From Odontocerum albicorne (Eukaryota > Arthropoda > Insecta > Trichoptera > Odontoceridae), in contig OX463844.1 in NCBI GenBank assembly GCA_949825065.1, positions 26,259,056 through 26,323,055 of the forward strand: DNA of 64,000 nucleotides. The letters are read 5' to 3'. The first letter of the stretch is position 1. Every line of letters begins with the position of its first letter. Shown here in pieces: positions 35,086 to 47,161 of this stretch. Below the pieces are notes generated by a model. The model was not told the DNA's origin. It made no database searches and saw nothing but the letters and a program-made list of their open reading frames with translations. The translations under genes were made by a program, and so were the position numbers.

Positions 35086-35249
35086 TGTGTGCATACAACA
35101 GGAGTATTCATTGAAATTTCGGGTGAACTTCAATTCAAATATTGTATGATCTTTAACTACTGTTCGTCATTCACACTAAATTTAAGTATTTTCAGTTACT
35201 CAAATAATATGTATCTAAAACAGTATCATCTGTATGTATAAAAAATCTT

Positions 35250-36175
35250 ATCTTAAATAAATAAATAAATACAGGTTTATTGATAGCAACATAGTATGTA
35301 CATAATACATGTAGATATATTTCAAGAACACATTATAAAGAGAATACATAAAAAAACAGAAGCTATCAAAAGGTCTGGGCTCATCTAATAACACCCCTCC
35401 CCCCCGGCCAAGATACACCCCACCAATATAGGGTGAGCCCAGCCACGGGGACACCAGATGTTTTTCAGCCCACACCCTTGAACATGTAGAATAAGAAGAA
35501 AAAACACAGAAAAGAAATAGATGACAAAAAAATACATTCAAGAGAGAAGACATTCAAAGGTCGGGGCTCATCCCACAAACATTCCCCCGGTCGAGATACA
35601 CCCCACCAATGTAGGGCGAGCCCGACCGCAAGGGCATCGGGAGGCTTCCAGCCCACATCCCCGCATATCTAGATTAAAAAAACTTATGGCAGAAAGCAAA
35701 ATAAAAAGTGAACCCACATATACCACCTCAGGTTAACTGTCAGCAAGAACGACAAAAAAAAGAAAAGCCTCAAAGGAGTCAAAATTTTATGAAAGTAAAA
35801 TAGGAAGTGATGTTCACACATAAAAAAAATCACGACACAATACTTTGAAATAGTTAAGCTGTAATATAAGAATGAAAAAAAATGCAAATAAGAGACATAT
35901 TAACCACTAAGAAACCCATTAACCACCCAGAAGATAACACTTTAGAGCATCTCTGAAGGTACAACTATTCACCCGCTCCTTCAAGACCTGGAACAACTCA
36001 TTCCAGCATTTGCTGGCTGAGTATGAGAAGGATCCCTTGAATAGTGTTAGATTAAGGTTTGGGATCAGTAAAAGAGTTTCTCTGCTTCTAGTTTCGTAGC
36101 CGTGAAAGTTTCCAACCCAATTAAGTTTTCGAAGAGATAAAGTGGCATTTTTGTACTGGTAATTTTATGCATGAG
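35250..36175 (-). mobile_element. LINE 3' fragment with duplicated 3' UTR
   Basis: Minus strand: a reverse transcriptase C-terminal stretch (about 36175-35940) is followed by a 3' untranslated region. It ends TATCAATAAACCTGTATTTA and an ATTT-type tail near 35255. Within the untranslated region, about 187 bp occur twice (around 35368-35555 and 35555-35690), both with GGCTCATC, GATACACCCCACCAATRTAGG and a CAGCCCACA motif. Confidence 0.65.
35940..36175 (-). pseudogene. LINE ORF2 C-terminal fragment
   Basis: Minus-strand translation gives NATLSLRKLNWVGNFHGYET, RSRETLLLIPNLNLTLFKGS and FSYSASKCWNELFQVLKE. This is the usual end of LINE reverse transcriptase proteins: a YETR.....L..P block, then L.K.SF.Y.....WN.LP. 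The sequence upstream of it is decayed. The pattern suggests the L2/Crack/CR1 side of the tree, but that is an inference from a short segment. Confidence 0.6.
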
Positions 36176-36309
36176 TAGGCTTAAGTGAAGAAACCGTCAT
36201 TGTTTCATGTCAATAATTTTAAAAGCTCTCAAAAAAGGGGTGATGCGTCCTCTGGGGGGAATGTTGCGTCCTCTGGGTGCAATCTTCTCGTTAGGTTAGT
36301 TTGTATTGT

Positions 36310-38145
36310 GCAAGACAGCAAACATGATATTTTAAAATTGATTTTGGGAAATAAGGATTAGTTTTAATTCACACGCATACAATATTGTTAGCCAAAATAT
36401 TGCAAATACTTACATTATCAGACATTCAAATGTATGAATAAAATTGAATATTAAACTTTTTTGCCAGATTCTCACTACAATTTTGCGTGGTGTTATGTAG
36501 CACACCATGAGCCACTTACCCTATACAGCGTTGAAATATACAGTAACTCGTATGAGACAATGTAGCCCCGGCTACATTGGATAATTAACGTATTTCTCGA
36601 TCATCCGGAAGCAATAAATTATAGGGTTGTTGAACTTTTTTTTACAAAAAAAAATAAAGCCAGAAATAAGAAACATTTTTTAATATACGTACTCGCATTG
36701 TCAGTAGACGTGATTACGTTTTTATCTTTTCTAGTTTTTTTATAGAAATAAATACTTTAGTCGACTATAACAAATACAAATAATAACACATGCCCGATAA
36801 TTTGCATGAATGCGTCTTTTTTTAATATAAAGTAGGTATTTTCATACATTATTGACTAAACAAATTACAAGGTATTTTTAACTTTCATTATCTACTTAAA
36901 AAATCGCTCACAAAAAACAGACTTAATAAACATGTTGGCCAAGTGGTTACTTCATTACTATTAGTTGATTAGTGAACGTTTTATATAATTTAAGGAACTG
37001 TGTTAATTTCATTTGCTTAAACTTTCTAATATTTTGCAGAGAAGAAAAATTGGGCAATAGTATTTAGGGTGTTGGTAAACTCGTAAAAATGTTTATCTCT
37101 TTCCAGAGTCCGGAGATATTTTTGGACAAGATGCATTATTTTTTCCACAGCTTCTAACAACCGAGTCAACTCCACCCACATTATGTGGCAAACCCTTAGC
37201 TCGTGAGAAAAAACAATCTTTTCGAGTAAGATGTTTACTTTTTTCCGTTTTTTTGCGGATAATGTCCCACAATTATACTTCTGTACTTGTTAAGTTAAGT
37301 TCTGAAATCATTTTATATTATTGACCTCTGATGTGTTGTAAACAATCAGACAATCAATGAGCCCCACGTTTTTTTTTGCAAATGTTCTTTTTTTAAGAAC
37401 CTATTTTGGTGTAGAATTGCTTTTCACGTAATCAGACGTAAGCCATTTTTTATTTTTATTGGCTATCTTGTCTATTTAGAGAAAAAAAAAAGTCGAAACG
37501 TAATTTTTTTAGACATCCTTAGCGAAGAAATACATGCCTGAATTGTTAAGTCTTGTCTGGCTTGTTAAGTCAGCTGGCAGAACCATATTTTTTTCTGTAA
37601 CATAAAAAAATTAGGATGTACGAGCATTATCTGCGTCAGATCATTGAACAATCTGGTCACCAGAAAAATAAGTCGCTTTGTATTCTCATGAATAATAAAA
37701 TCTCCTGCGTATATCAACACAATAAAGTCAGGGCTGGCGTCGATAGTCTTAGGGGATGGTTTGAAAAAAAATAATTTTGTCGTAATTATTATTACTTACA
37801 AGTAAAAATTGTTTTGAAACCATCATAACATTAGTCGACAATGAAGGACATTTACTAATTAGGTATATTTTGAGTTTTACTATGTTAATATGTGTAATGT
37901 ATAATAAAAAATGGTCCATGGCGTTGTTCTTTCACGCAACTTGACAAAAAATAACATAAACAGGTTTTTTTTCATGAAAATTTAAGTTGAACTTTTATGT
38001 AATTCATTTTTTAATTTTACATTTTTGAACATCGTATAAATATCTAAACAGAAATGTTCAGATATTTATACGACGAAAATATTATCAATGAATTTGACAA
38101 AATGGAAATTGAAAATTCAATCAATATTGTGTGAAATTTATGATA
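36310..38145. other. intergenic, nothing recognised
   Basis: AT-rich. A perfect 9-bp inverted repeat (AATGTAGCCCCGGCTACATT) is present near 36563. No gene is supported. Confidence 0.5.
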
Positions 38146-39101
38146 TACGAGGCATATCCAGAAACTAAGTGTAGTGAATTTTTGTAGGTTACAATTTTTT
38201 TTATTTAAACAAAAAAATTACGTGGTTACCGTAGTACATATGTAAGCTATTTGTCGACATAGTCGCCATTCCTCTCAATGCAGGTGGTGAAGCGGGGTAT
38301 CAACTTTTTGATGCCTTCCTCGAAGTAGTTTCCCGCCAACCTCTCCGTCCACTTCTCCACCTCCTCCTTTAGCTCCTCGTTGGTTGAAAACCTTTTTCCA
38401 CCCATGTGCAGCTTTAGGGAGGTAAAGAGATAGTATCTGAAGGTGCTAGGTCAGGGGAATGCGCGGGATGGTTCAGGACATCACATTTAATCGAGGCGAG
38501 CAGTTCCTTCGTGGCGTTGGCCGTGTGTGGTCTTGCATTGTCGTGCAGCAGGCAGACTCCCTTTGTCAGCATGCCTCTCCTCTTGTTCTGAATCACCCTC
38601 CGCAATTTTTTTAGGGTCTCACAGTATCTTGCAGAGTTGATGGTCTCCCCTTGAGGCATATATTCAATTAAAATTATGCCTTGACAGTCCCAAAACACGG
38701 ATGCCATGATTTTCTTGGCTGAAATTGTGGTTTTGAACTTTTTGGCGGAGGGTGAAGAGGTGTGACGCCACTGTTGAGACTGCCTTTTGGTTTCAGGCGT
38801 GTAGTGTGCAACCCAAGTTTCATCTCCAGTAACGATGGAGTGGAGAAATTCATCTCCATGGAGTTTGCCACGCCTCAAAAACTCTTGCCTTTTTACAAAA
38901 TTTCGCACTTGGCGGGAGATTGGGTTGACATTTTTCATGAAATGTGTTGTCGCGTCGACACTTCTCAACGTACTGACCTCAAACCGGTCTCGTTGCGGAG
39001 GGGAAGGGTCAGGCTACACGGAAGTGTAGCCAACATGTCGAAAATAAAATCCACCCGGTCGTGAGAGCCTCAGTACGCTTACTTTCTGGATACGCCTCGT
39101 A
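38146..39101 (-). mobile_element. mariner element, copy M3 (internally deleted)
   Basis: Both terminal inverted repeats (TACGAGGCATATCCAGAAAC at the left, TTTCTGGATACGCCTCGTA at the right) and TA at each end. The length is about 956 bp, almost that of M2. It carries the same deletion with the same filler (TTTTTACAAAATTTCGC at about 38888-38904), so M2 and M3 descend from one deleted ancestor. Confidence 0.92.
38414..38968 (-). pseudogene. mariner transposase fragment (M3)
   Basis: The 184-codon frame lacks the DNA-binding region. After non-native residues from a shifted 5' part it reads EFLRRGKLHGDEFL, VTGDETW (first Asp), QQWRHTSSPSAKKFKTTIS, FWDCQGIILIEYMPQGETIN, LLHDNARPHTAN (second Asp) and HSPDLAPSD (third Asp). 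A one-base deletion near 38440 (one A fewer than in M1) then shifts the frame, so the product would end TISLPP. The catalytic residues are the consensus ones, unlike M1. With no DNA-binding domain it could be mobilised only by another copy's transposase. Confidence 0.88.
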
Positions 39102-39109
39102 CATACATA

Positions 39110-39370
39110 CCATCTTACCATTCTCGTGTCGGGGTAGGTAAAGAGGATAGAACGCCATATTTCCTACCTCGACACATATTTTCTACATCCATACAACTTC
39201 TCCTTCATCTTACTTAACACATCTGCTTTCAGTTCACATACATCCCTAATCACTTCATGCCGTATTCTGTCATATATTATCCTTTCATGCATTCGTCTCA
39301 ATACACACATTTTTACAGCATGTATTCGGGTCCTCTCAGTCTTTTTCACATCCATGTTTGCCTCTTATGT
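39110..39370 (-). pseudogene. dispersed coding relic, RHEVIRD family
   Basis: Minus-strand frame 39355-39164 reads KMCVLRRMHERIIYDRIRHE, then VIRDVCELKADVLSKMKEKL and YGCRKYVSR. A relic at 62055-62200 (minus) reads RNEMIRDECELKVDILSKIK, clearly the same protein segment, and a more decayed one lies near 46440-46500. The MDVLRR...DRIRNE.IR block resembles the C-terminal end of RTE-type LINE proteins. I infer a LINE origin but cannot name the element. No intact copy is in the window. Confidence 0.5.
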
Positions 39371-39379
39371 ATCAAAGTT

Positions 39380-39417
39380 GGCACCAATATTCTATTGCGG
39401 AATAGAATATTGGTGCC
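39380..39417. repeat. 17-bp perfect inverted repeat, 4-base loop
   Basis: Arms 39380-39396 and 39401-39417 (GGCACCAATATTCTATT and its reverse complement) with the loop GCGG. Confidence 0.95.
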
Positions 39418-40990
39418 GTCGTTGATATATAATGCATATCAAATATGGCACTTGCAACGTTGGTGAATATTCGAATAACGTTATTCGATTATTTACGGCG
39501 AAAAACCCGAATAACTGTCGGTAGAGCTTCATAAGGAACAAAACAAACTCCATTCGAACATCTTAGCAAATTTTGATACTATTTGGTTCGAGTATATACG
39601 TCTTAGTGCCCCATTGACTTCGTTTCCTATCGCTACATGTCATTTGATATCCCTTTTAACTCTTCTATCATCTGAATAAATAGTACATGATCCAAATAAA
39701 AATATTTTTTTAAAATTTTTTTGGATAAAATATATTTAAAGATATTTTTCCAATTACATTATGATAGTGTATGTTTGTTTGGTTGTTTTGTTTTTAATTA
39801 AATGTTTAAAAAAGTAAACCAACTGTACATATAATTTACCAGGTATGACTTCGTGTAAATTTTTCAACAAATTTCACACGAAAAGAACATAAAAATGCTT
39901 TCAAGAAGGTAATTTATTTTTATAATACGGGACTGAAATTTTATGCATCTCTGACCTTTTTCATCTTAAATAATGTACTAAAAAGGTGACAATATGTAAG
40001 AATTTGATATTGAAAGTTCTACATCATATCGTTTTTCATTAAAGGCAGTTTAAAAGGAAAATTTAATGGGCTACCTGTCTTCTTTGTAGAGCGGTTCTGT
40101 AGGTAGAGTTAGAAAATTCTCTCATTTTCCATGCCCAATAAATTACTCGAGAAAGTGACATCTGGTACTGACGTTACTAGTTAAGGGTTGGGTAATAGTG
40201 CTGGAAGTGAGTTTGAATCCTGGCTAATCGAGTTCGATAAATTAAGAAAGAATGTTTGAAATAAGCCGGAATACCATCAGGCTAAGATTTTGTTGAGATT
40301 TTCTCAATTTACAGCTTAAATTAAGTTTCCCTTGAGAAAACAAAACAAAAATCCAAACCAAATGATATCAGCAGACTAAGAAGACATTCATAGATCTGCA
40401 TGAAATTTAAGATGATGCAATTAAGCATAAAATACGATTACAAGACCATCAGGAAGTCCGGAAAGTAATTTCGTATTTTAAGGTAAAATTGAGACGCAAA
40501 TAAAACGTACAAATACACCAAATTCTCGTATACGATGATTTTTATGTTTTGAGTAGCTAAGCAATCTCTTGTGTTGCATAACGCTGGTTATCTCGATCAA
40601 ATCCTAGATTTGTTCGTCATCAGTAGTAATCGGTCTTCTAGAGCGGACACCTCTTCGAGTGTCTCGTATTACTATTACGGATTCTTTAAACTACATCTGA
40701 CACACACGATTATTTATTGAATCATCGCACTACATACACCGTTCATACATTTTTAATGTGTGTCGCATTGCAGTAGTTTAAAAACATCAAACACCGAAAA
40801 ATCCATTTCATTTTGTTCCATTTTCAATATGACATAAAAAACGACCAAGCGATTTCTGTAAACAATGGCAGTAAATGCGCTAAACGACTACTTTTCATAA
40901 TATTATTTATTCTGTACATTTGGAATGAAGCAAGAATTTTTTTTTTATCTTAACAACAAATATTATATATTGTACATATGTACGTATAAA
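39418..40990. other. intergenic with one SINE-like scrap
   Basis: At about 40185-40240, GAGTTTGAATCCTGG resembles a B box. A weak TTAAGGGTTGGGTAATAGTG upstream could be an A box. I rate this as a possible SINE scrap only. Confidence 0.4.
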
Positions 40991-41106
40991 TAATTCCAGT
41001 CAGGATTTCACTTAAAGCCTCTTTAATATCTTTCGAATTGGTTAGAAGAAATCGCCATATGGCAATTAGCCCTCCTAGATAGCGAAAGTGTAATACAATA
41101 CAAATA
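40991..41106 (+). mobile_element. SINE family A, 3' part only
   Basis: Starts AATTCCAGTCAGGATTTCAC, then TTAAAGCCTCTTTAATATCT, AATTGGTTAGAAGAAATCGC and GCGAAAGTGTAATACAATAC. It lacks the tRNA-like head. Confidence 0.7.
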
Positions 41107-41899
41107 TATCCCAGAAATACAAGATTATTTTCCGGACAACATTTTATTTTAGAATAGTAAGTTTTAGGCTGTTTCGCTTTTTATCCACATTATTGTAAAA
41201 AATACTCAACTTTTTATTCAAACATTGCTTCGTAAGTGGTGATGTGGTGATTTAATTCATACTGGATAGGGTTATCTATGAGGGATCTTTGCTACAAAGA
41301 ACCTAAGGAAATTCGGAAAACCCGTCTGAAACCAGCAGAAATCTAAAGTATGACTATTTTATAATAGCCATATGTCTGCTAGTTATGACTATTTACCAAA
41401 AAAATGTTATTCCATAGTTTTCATATTTACCAGAAACAAATTCATGTCTCAATTCTCGAATTGCATGCTATCAAAAAGTTTATATGACAAACACATTCAT
41501 TTTTCGACAGTGGACAGAAAAAATATCAAAAAATTGAATGGTGTGTTAATTGAAAAAAATAATAATTTGAAAGTAAAGAATTTCAAATAACAACTTGTAA
41601 CAAAAAAACTAAAAATGAGATTTGGAAAAAATATGGAAAAATCATAAAGTATTGAATTGGACCTTTAATGAATTATATTAAAATCGTATGCGTTTAGTTA
41701 AATGAAATAAATCATTACACTAGTGAAAAAAAAAACAGATGAAGTATTTAAAATCAAAGAAATATGATTTTCTTTTATTAAATATAATGTATCACTATCC
41801 GAAAAATACTGTTAAAAATGCTAGATATCTTGAAACAGTTCAACCTTTCCACCTTTTTGTCAATTTCTTTGTATATTAATTGTATAATCTTATTCTATA

Positions 41900-42160
41900 C
41901 GATCCCCGTGGTCATCTAGTTAGTAAGACGCTTAAATTTCCCCGGAGAGTGAAAAATATTCATCAGGTAACGATACACATGCATGCTAGACTTTTGCGAA
42001 TGTGGTTGCCATTTCACGTACAGTAGAATTTCTAGCATGTGCGACGGCAAAATTCGAGTTTACTACCTACTCTAGTGGTTCTTTACCCGAAGACTCGACA
42101 AGTGAGGCCGAAGACACATTCGTGTCCTGGCCATGCTCTTATATATACTATACGTATGAA
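41900..42160 (+). mobile_element. SINE family B copy
   Basis: The head GATCCCCGTGGTCATCTAGT TAGTAAGACG is A-box-like. The body resembles other family B copies (GGTTGCCATTTCACGTACAG, AGCATGTGCGACGGCAAAAT). The family tail was not clearly seen. Confidence 0.45.
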
Positions 42161-42237
42161 TTAAAACTTTCGTATGATCCGGTTAACACTATATTTAATT
42201 CTTACTATCAGACTTTATATCTTAAATAATCTATTAT

Positions 42238-42452
42238 GTTTTGTAATTTGTTTTATCAAACACCGTTTATTCCACTTTTTGTAATGATATAACCCTACCA
42301 GTGTCAAGGCTTTCACCTCACCATCAGGAAAGCACAAACCATACTTGTTTGTGCTCCCCTGATGATGAGGTGAAAGCCTTAAAACTGGTACGGTTATACC
42401 CTTACATAAAAAGGAATAAACAGTGTTTTATAAAAAACAAATTACAATGTTT
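42238..42452. repeat. long foldback element, about 105-bp arms
   Basis: The left arm (about 42239-42340) and right arm (about 42346-42452) are imperfect reverse complements with almost no loop. Shared blocks include TGTAATTTGTTTT, TTTATTCC, TATAACC, AAGGCTTTCACCTCA and AGCACAAAC. The arms have diverged by substitutions, so the foldback is not new. Confidence 0.85.
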
Positions 42453-43187
42453 TTAAACCTACACAATGTTAATGTCTTAACTATAAACAATGATTAAGTG
42501 TGTTAAATGTTATGACCATTAATTTAGTGAAGTACTTATAAAATAAATGTTCCAAAAAATGTTTTCAATGACACGAGTATGATTGTTTAGAAAATCAACA
42601 GAGTTTGAAGAATAATAGAAAACTCATCATACTTCTGTAAAGTGCTTTCAATTTTTTTTGAAGACATCTTTATTTAAATTCAAAAACTTTTTAAAGATCA
42701 AGTCAGCATAAGAGTTTCTATAAATACAAAACCCGATATACAAGAATAAAGTTCGACTGAAAAAGAAAAGTAAACATAAAGGAACTTAAGACACCAAAAT
42801 TTAAAAACAAAATAAAAAAAGAAATAAACTTGGTCACAAGGACTCTCGTAACTTTCTTTTCTTTTGAAAACCACGAAAGCTTAAAGAAGATTTTTTGTAA
42901 AGATTTCTCAAACAAGAAATACACTAAAATTTATTCGAAGAAATAGGAAAAAGTGTGAAATAACGAGAGAATCTGTTTGATAAATGCGACACGGTACATT
43001 GGTTTAAGAAACTAAGGTCGGAAATGAGCCTTCTTATTTGAATATATCTTCATAAGTTAAGATAATGTGAAAAATAAACGTTTGTTATCTCTTAAGGAGA
43101 TATATTTCAAACTCAAAATAAAAAGACTATATCTCTTTGGCGAGGAAAACGTGAGTTTGAAAATAACATAAAATTAGCTGCGGTTAT
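42453..43187. other. intergenic, nothing recognised
   Basis: AT-rich. The open frame 42718-42924 (minus) has no recognisable motif. Confidence 0.5.
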
Positions 43188-43310
43188 AAAGGATTTCAGT
43201 CTGGTTTTCACTTAAGGCATCGTTAATATCTCTCTGGTTGGGTGTAAAATTAAAACGTGAAAACCCCCCGCCAGGTTGCACTGTATACAACGAAAGTGTT
43301 ATATACGTAT
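43188..43310 (+). mobile_element. SINE family A, 3' part only
   Basis: GGATTTCAGTCTGGTTTTCA, then TTAAGGCATCGTTAATATCT, CTGGTTGGG, GCCAGGTTGCACTGTATACA and ACGAAAGTGTTATATAC. No tRNA-like head. Confidence 0.7.
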
Positions 43311-44041
43311 AAAACGCTGCCTTTTTCATATTCAGTGCTACGCCCACATATTTTATTTAAAAAACAAAAGACCCGCATATAGCGTTTTTAATAAAAAATA
43401 CAGATTGTTATTTTGATTGATTAAAAGTAATCTATTAAGTGTATCAAACGCTAAATGAACCAATTTAGCGTGAGTGGATATACTCGTACTCGTATAAAGC
43501 AAAAATACTCGTATAATCGTGTGCGGAAAATCTTTCGAATAAATTTTAAAAGGTTAAAAGCAATTATATTTTTAAATTTGAAATCTTATTCAGGAACGAT
43601 CTTTATCGGTGTTCTGTATACTTTAATGATACACTTCTATTAAATAAATAATATTTTTTTTTGTAAAACATGCCTGAATAATTATAATAATTGATTACTT
43701 GTTTGTTCCAATTAGCACCCGTTTAGACTTCAGTAGGCTACATTCAATTTCGTCTACTGAAGTAGTGATAAATTTATCGCCTATTCATTTTATCTGGCAT
43801 TAGCTCACAAATTTAAACAAAATAAGGAAAAGAGAAAAAAGTAAAACCTTTTTTCAGTACCCAATAAAAAATTATAGCCCTTTTTATCAAAATTATTTCA
43901 TTTTCAACGATGTAATTTTGAACCGTACTGAAAAACTGTAATGCTATGAATTAAATCCATCAATTCAAGTTGAAGATTTTGCGACAGAGGAAAATATATC
44001 TAAGAATCTTAAAATATTGAACGTGAAAAACTGGAGAAAAA
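43311..44041. other. intergenic, nothing recognised
   Basis: AT-rich, without coding motif or repeat. A TACTCGTACTCGTATA cluster is at about 43479. Confidence 0.45.
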
Positions 44042-44121
44042 CCGGTAGCTATTTAGCTCTATTACAACATATTTCTTTCGCACGAGAGAAATATGTTGTA
44101 ATAGAGCTAAATAGCTACCGG
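44042..44121. repeat. 39-bp near-perfect palindrome, 2-base loop
   Basis: Arms 44042-44080 and 44083-44121 (starting CCGGTAGCTATTTAGCTCTA) match as reverse complements with one mismatch. The loop is CA. Confidence 0.95.
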
Positions 44122-44167
44122 AAGTAAAAAGGCTTATAAAAATCCTGATGATAAACATCCTTCTGCT

Positions 44168-44400
44168 TGACGACTTCCGTAGCCTAGTTAATAGGGTGCC
44201 TGTCTTTGATTTCAGGGTATATCGGTTCGATTCCCGTTGGAACTCAATTAATCTTTAAAAGGGTTTCACTCTAGTTTTCACTGAGGGCATTTTAAACATT
44301 TTCACGTTCATGTCAAGAGATTTCCAAATGACAATAAACTCGTCACGTTGATTTGTATACAGCGTATGTTGTATACCATATAATACAATGTAATACAACA
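44168..44400 (+). mobile_element. SINE family A copy, full length
   Basis: Head GACGACTTCCGTAGCCTAGT (A-box-like) and a B box GGTTCGATTCCCGTTGGAAC. The body is TTTCACTCTAGTTTTCACTG AGGGC and the tail AAGAGATTTCCAAATGACAA TAAACTCG. It ends TACAATGTAATACAACAC. This is the best-preserved copy for defining the family. Confidence 0.8.
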
Positions 44401-45840
44401 CATTAAATGTAAAGAAAATCTATATAAAATTAAATATTCTCATACATATATCAGAAACAGAAAATTACGGATTCTGCTTTAATTTTGAATTATTTTTTTA
44501 TTATCTTTCCTAAATATTATGAACCACGTATTTCTGTACAAGGTTTTCATAGTTTTATTGATGTGACACATTATATATTATTACTAAGAGGTAATAAAAA
44601 AAAGTCCTACATTTTTATAAAGGAAAATTTTGTTCACTGAACCACATCATAAAAAAACATGTCATGTTGCCGAATCAATTCCACCCTTGGTCGATGACTC
44701 TTTGTAAGAAAACAAAGAGCTAAAAAAAAAAATTTGAAACCATCATCTTTTTTGTTTAAGACGGCAGTTTAATTGAACAAGGAAGGAAAAACGGTCTCCT
44801 TTGATTTATGTTTGTTTTTATCAATCCTAAAAGTGTTTTTGAATCCTATCCACGACTGGTGACACTGTGACATAAATAAATTGTCGTTGACAGAAGAAAA
44901 GCGAAAACTTTTGAATTGTGATAAAGTCGGAAATGGGACACAAAGATATTAAGAAAAGAGAAAATCTACCATTTTGATGTATTTTGATTTGAGATTGAAG
45001 ACAGGGCATAGAATTCGAATATTGTTTTTAAAAAAACTTAATTTAATAAAAACACCTTTAAAAAACGGGTTAATACTCGTTTTATTTTCGTGCAATTTTT
45101 GTCTCATTGTATTACATTTTCGTTGTAAATAATAAAACCTGGTGGGTCTTTTGTTATGTGGCAGTTTCTTCCAACCAACCTGAAAGCAGTAATATAATAA
45201 GTACAGCATCATATTTAAAAAACAAGTATTTACTTCCGTCATTATTTAGGGGTTATTATTAGTTTTAATGTTATTGAAAAGTCAACCACTAACTATTCGC
45301 GTAAATAAAACGGTCACAATTGTGAAAAAAATTTAATAAATACATTCTTCATTTAGGATTTGTGTGAAAATTTACGATGAACTACTTTTAGCAAATGAAC
45401 TGTAATAGTCGTCTTTACAGCGCTTCAAACGAATTATTTTTTAATAATGTTATTTAAATAGTATTTATTAAAGAGAAATGCTTTTTTTAAATGTTTACTC
45501 TTTATAAAAGAGAAAAATGATGAAATTGTATATTTGCATCTCTTAAGATTTTTGTGAGAGATGTTTTTGTTTAAAAAAATGTTAGTTTGTCGTTTAAATT
45601 AATATTTTTTAAACATACCTTAGCGTCACTTAGTATATATCAGTATGTACACTTTTCAAGAAAACTTAGGTATTCTATTCAATGGAATTATTATCCAAAT
45701 AATTGCAATCAATTTTTCTTTTTAAATGCCCTGTTAAAATGGAATAAGAGTGATCTTATGTTATATTTTGGAAATAATTTATTTTGTTGCTAAAGCGTGA
45801 TATTAACACAACATAAGAAAAATACCAAAGAAGATAATAT
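44401..45840. other. intergenic, nothing recognised
   Basis: AT-rich. Open frames at 44827-45242 (minus) and 45587-45793 have no recognisable motif. Confidence 0.5.
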
Positions 45841-46012
45841 AAGACTCTTCTTTGGCTTTGTTGGTAAGACGCCTGTTTTCCCACCTTGGAGTACGGTGTC
45901 AATTCCCGTACGTACCAAGTTTTATTAAAAAAGATTTTGAATTGATTGGAATAAATTGCTACATGGCAATAATTCAACAGATGGTAAATTGAAAGTGTAA
46001 TAAAATATAGGG
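45841..46012 (+). mobile_element. SINE family A copy with internal deletion
   Basis: Head TCTTTGGCTTTGTTGGTAAG ACGCCTG, a degenerate B box GTCAATTCCCG, GTACC, then the tail TTGATTGGAATAAATTGCTA CATGGCAATAA and GAAAGTGTAATAAAATATA. The middle body block with CAGTCTGGTTTTCAC is missing. Confidence 0.7.
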
Positions 46013-47161
46013 GGTAAGAAAGCATGACAAATTGTTTAAAAAAGTTTGATTATTAATATCAAATTTAAATAACCATACATTTAAATCATAATAAACATAT
46101 ATATTTAATTGAATTATGAAATAATTGTTGTTGTTCTAATGTACATACATACACATAACATACGAGTATATATGTTCATTCCATTTTTCTGTTGGAATAT
46201 GTATAGAGTAAAGAGCGCTCGACTTTCCTATCACGATACACATCTTTCGTCACGTTTTACATTCATACACCTCATATACTCGTAACGATTTCTGGTTTTT
46301 AACATTTCCTCCTATCAACATTATATTTACTTGAACAATACTTTCGTAGCTCTATCTCTACGAAGTTTCAAGTTATTTACACTGAATATCAGTTTTGTTA
46401 GAATTCTTTCATTCATTCGTTTAACATGCTCAAATCATATCTGAAAGCTTTCTTCTTCATCTTACTAATACTCAGCCTAAAGTTCTTATTCATCCCTTAT
46501 CTCTTCATTCGGTATTCTTACATGTATTGTCAATTCCATTCTAGAGCGAGATTGTTGTAATGTGCCTGCTAAAAAATAATGCCTATTAAAAATATATTTA
46601 ATAGTGGCATCAGCAAGCCTTTTGTTATTGTTGATTTGTTTATTTTTTTAGTGAAAGTTAATATTTTCATTTCAACTTGATCAACAGGACAATAAATAAA
46701 ATATTAAGCAATGCTTATGGAGACAATACTGTGAAGTGTATGTGCTAGATTTTTGATGGATTGAATTGTGACAAGAGACACAATTAAACGCATGATAAGT
46801 GTTCAATTAAGAGAAAAAATAAAGAACTGTATTCGTCTCTATACGATTATCAAATTCTTAGTGTTTCAATATAAATGTAGATTTTTCATCATTGCATTTA
46901 ATTTTTTTATTTAATTTAGTACTTGAATTACGTTAATTGTTTTATGGTTTGTGTTTTATTTCTTGTATAAAATTTTTGAAATTTATGTAAGGTAGCAAGG
47001 GTCATTACCGACAAACTGTGAGACTTTTGACAAATTATTTATTTTAAAACGTGTGAAAACTTGATATCAATTACGGCTGCGTCACACACTTTCTATCTTC
47101 ATTCTTAACTTATATTTATTTATTTTGTAATATTTTGAATCTGTCAAAATGCATTCTGTGT
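46013..47161. other. intergenic with decayed coding relic
   Basis: From about 46430 to 46530 the minus strand shows NEEIRDE and related pieces of the relic family at 39110-39370, heavily decayed. Nothing else is recognisable. Confidence 0.4.
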
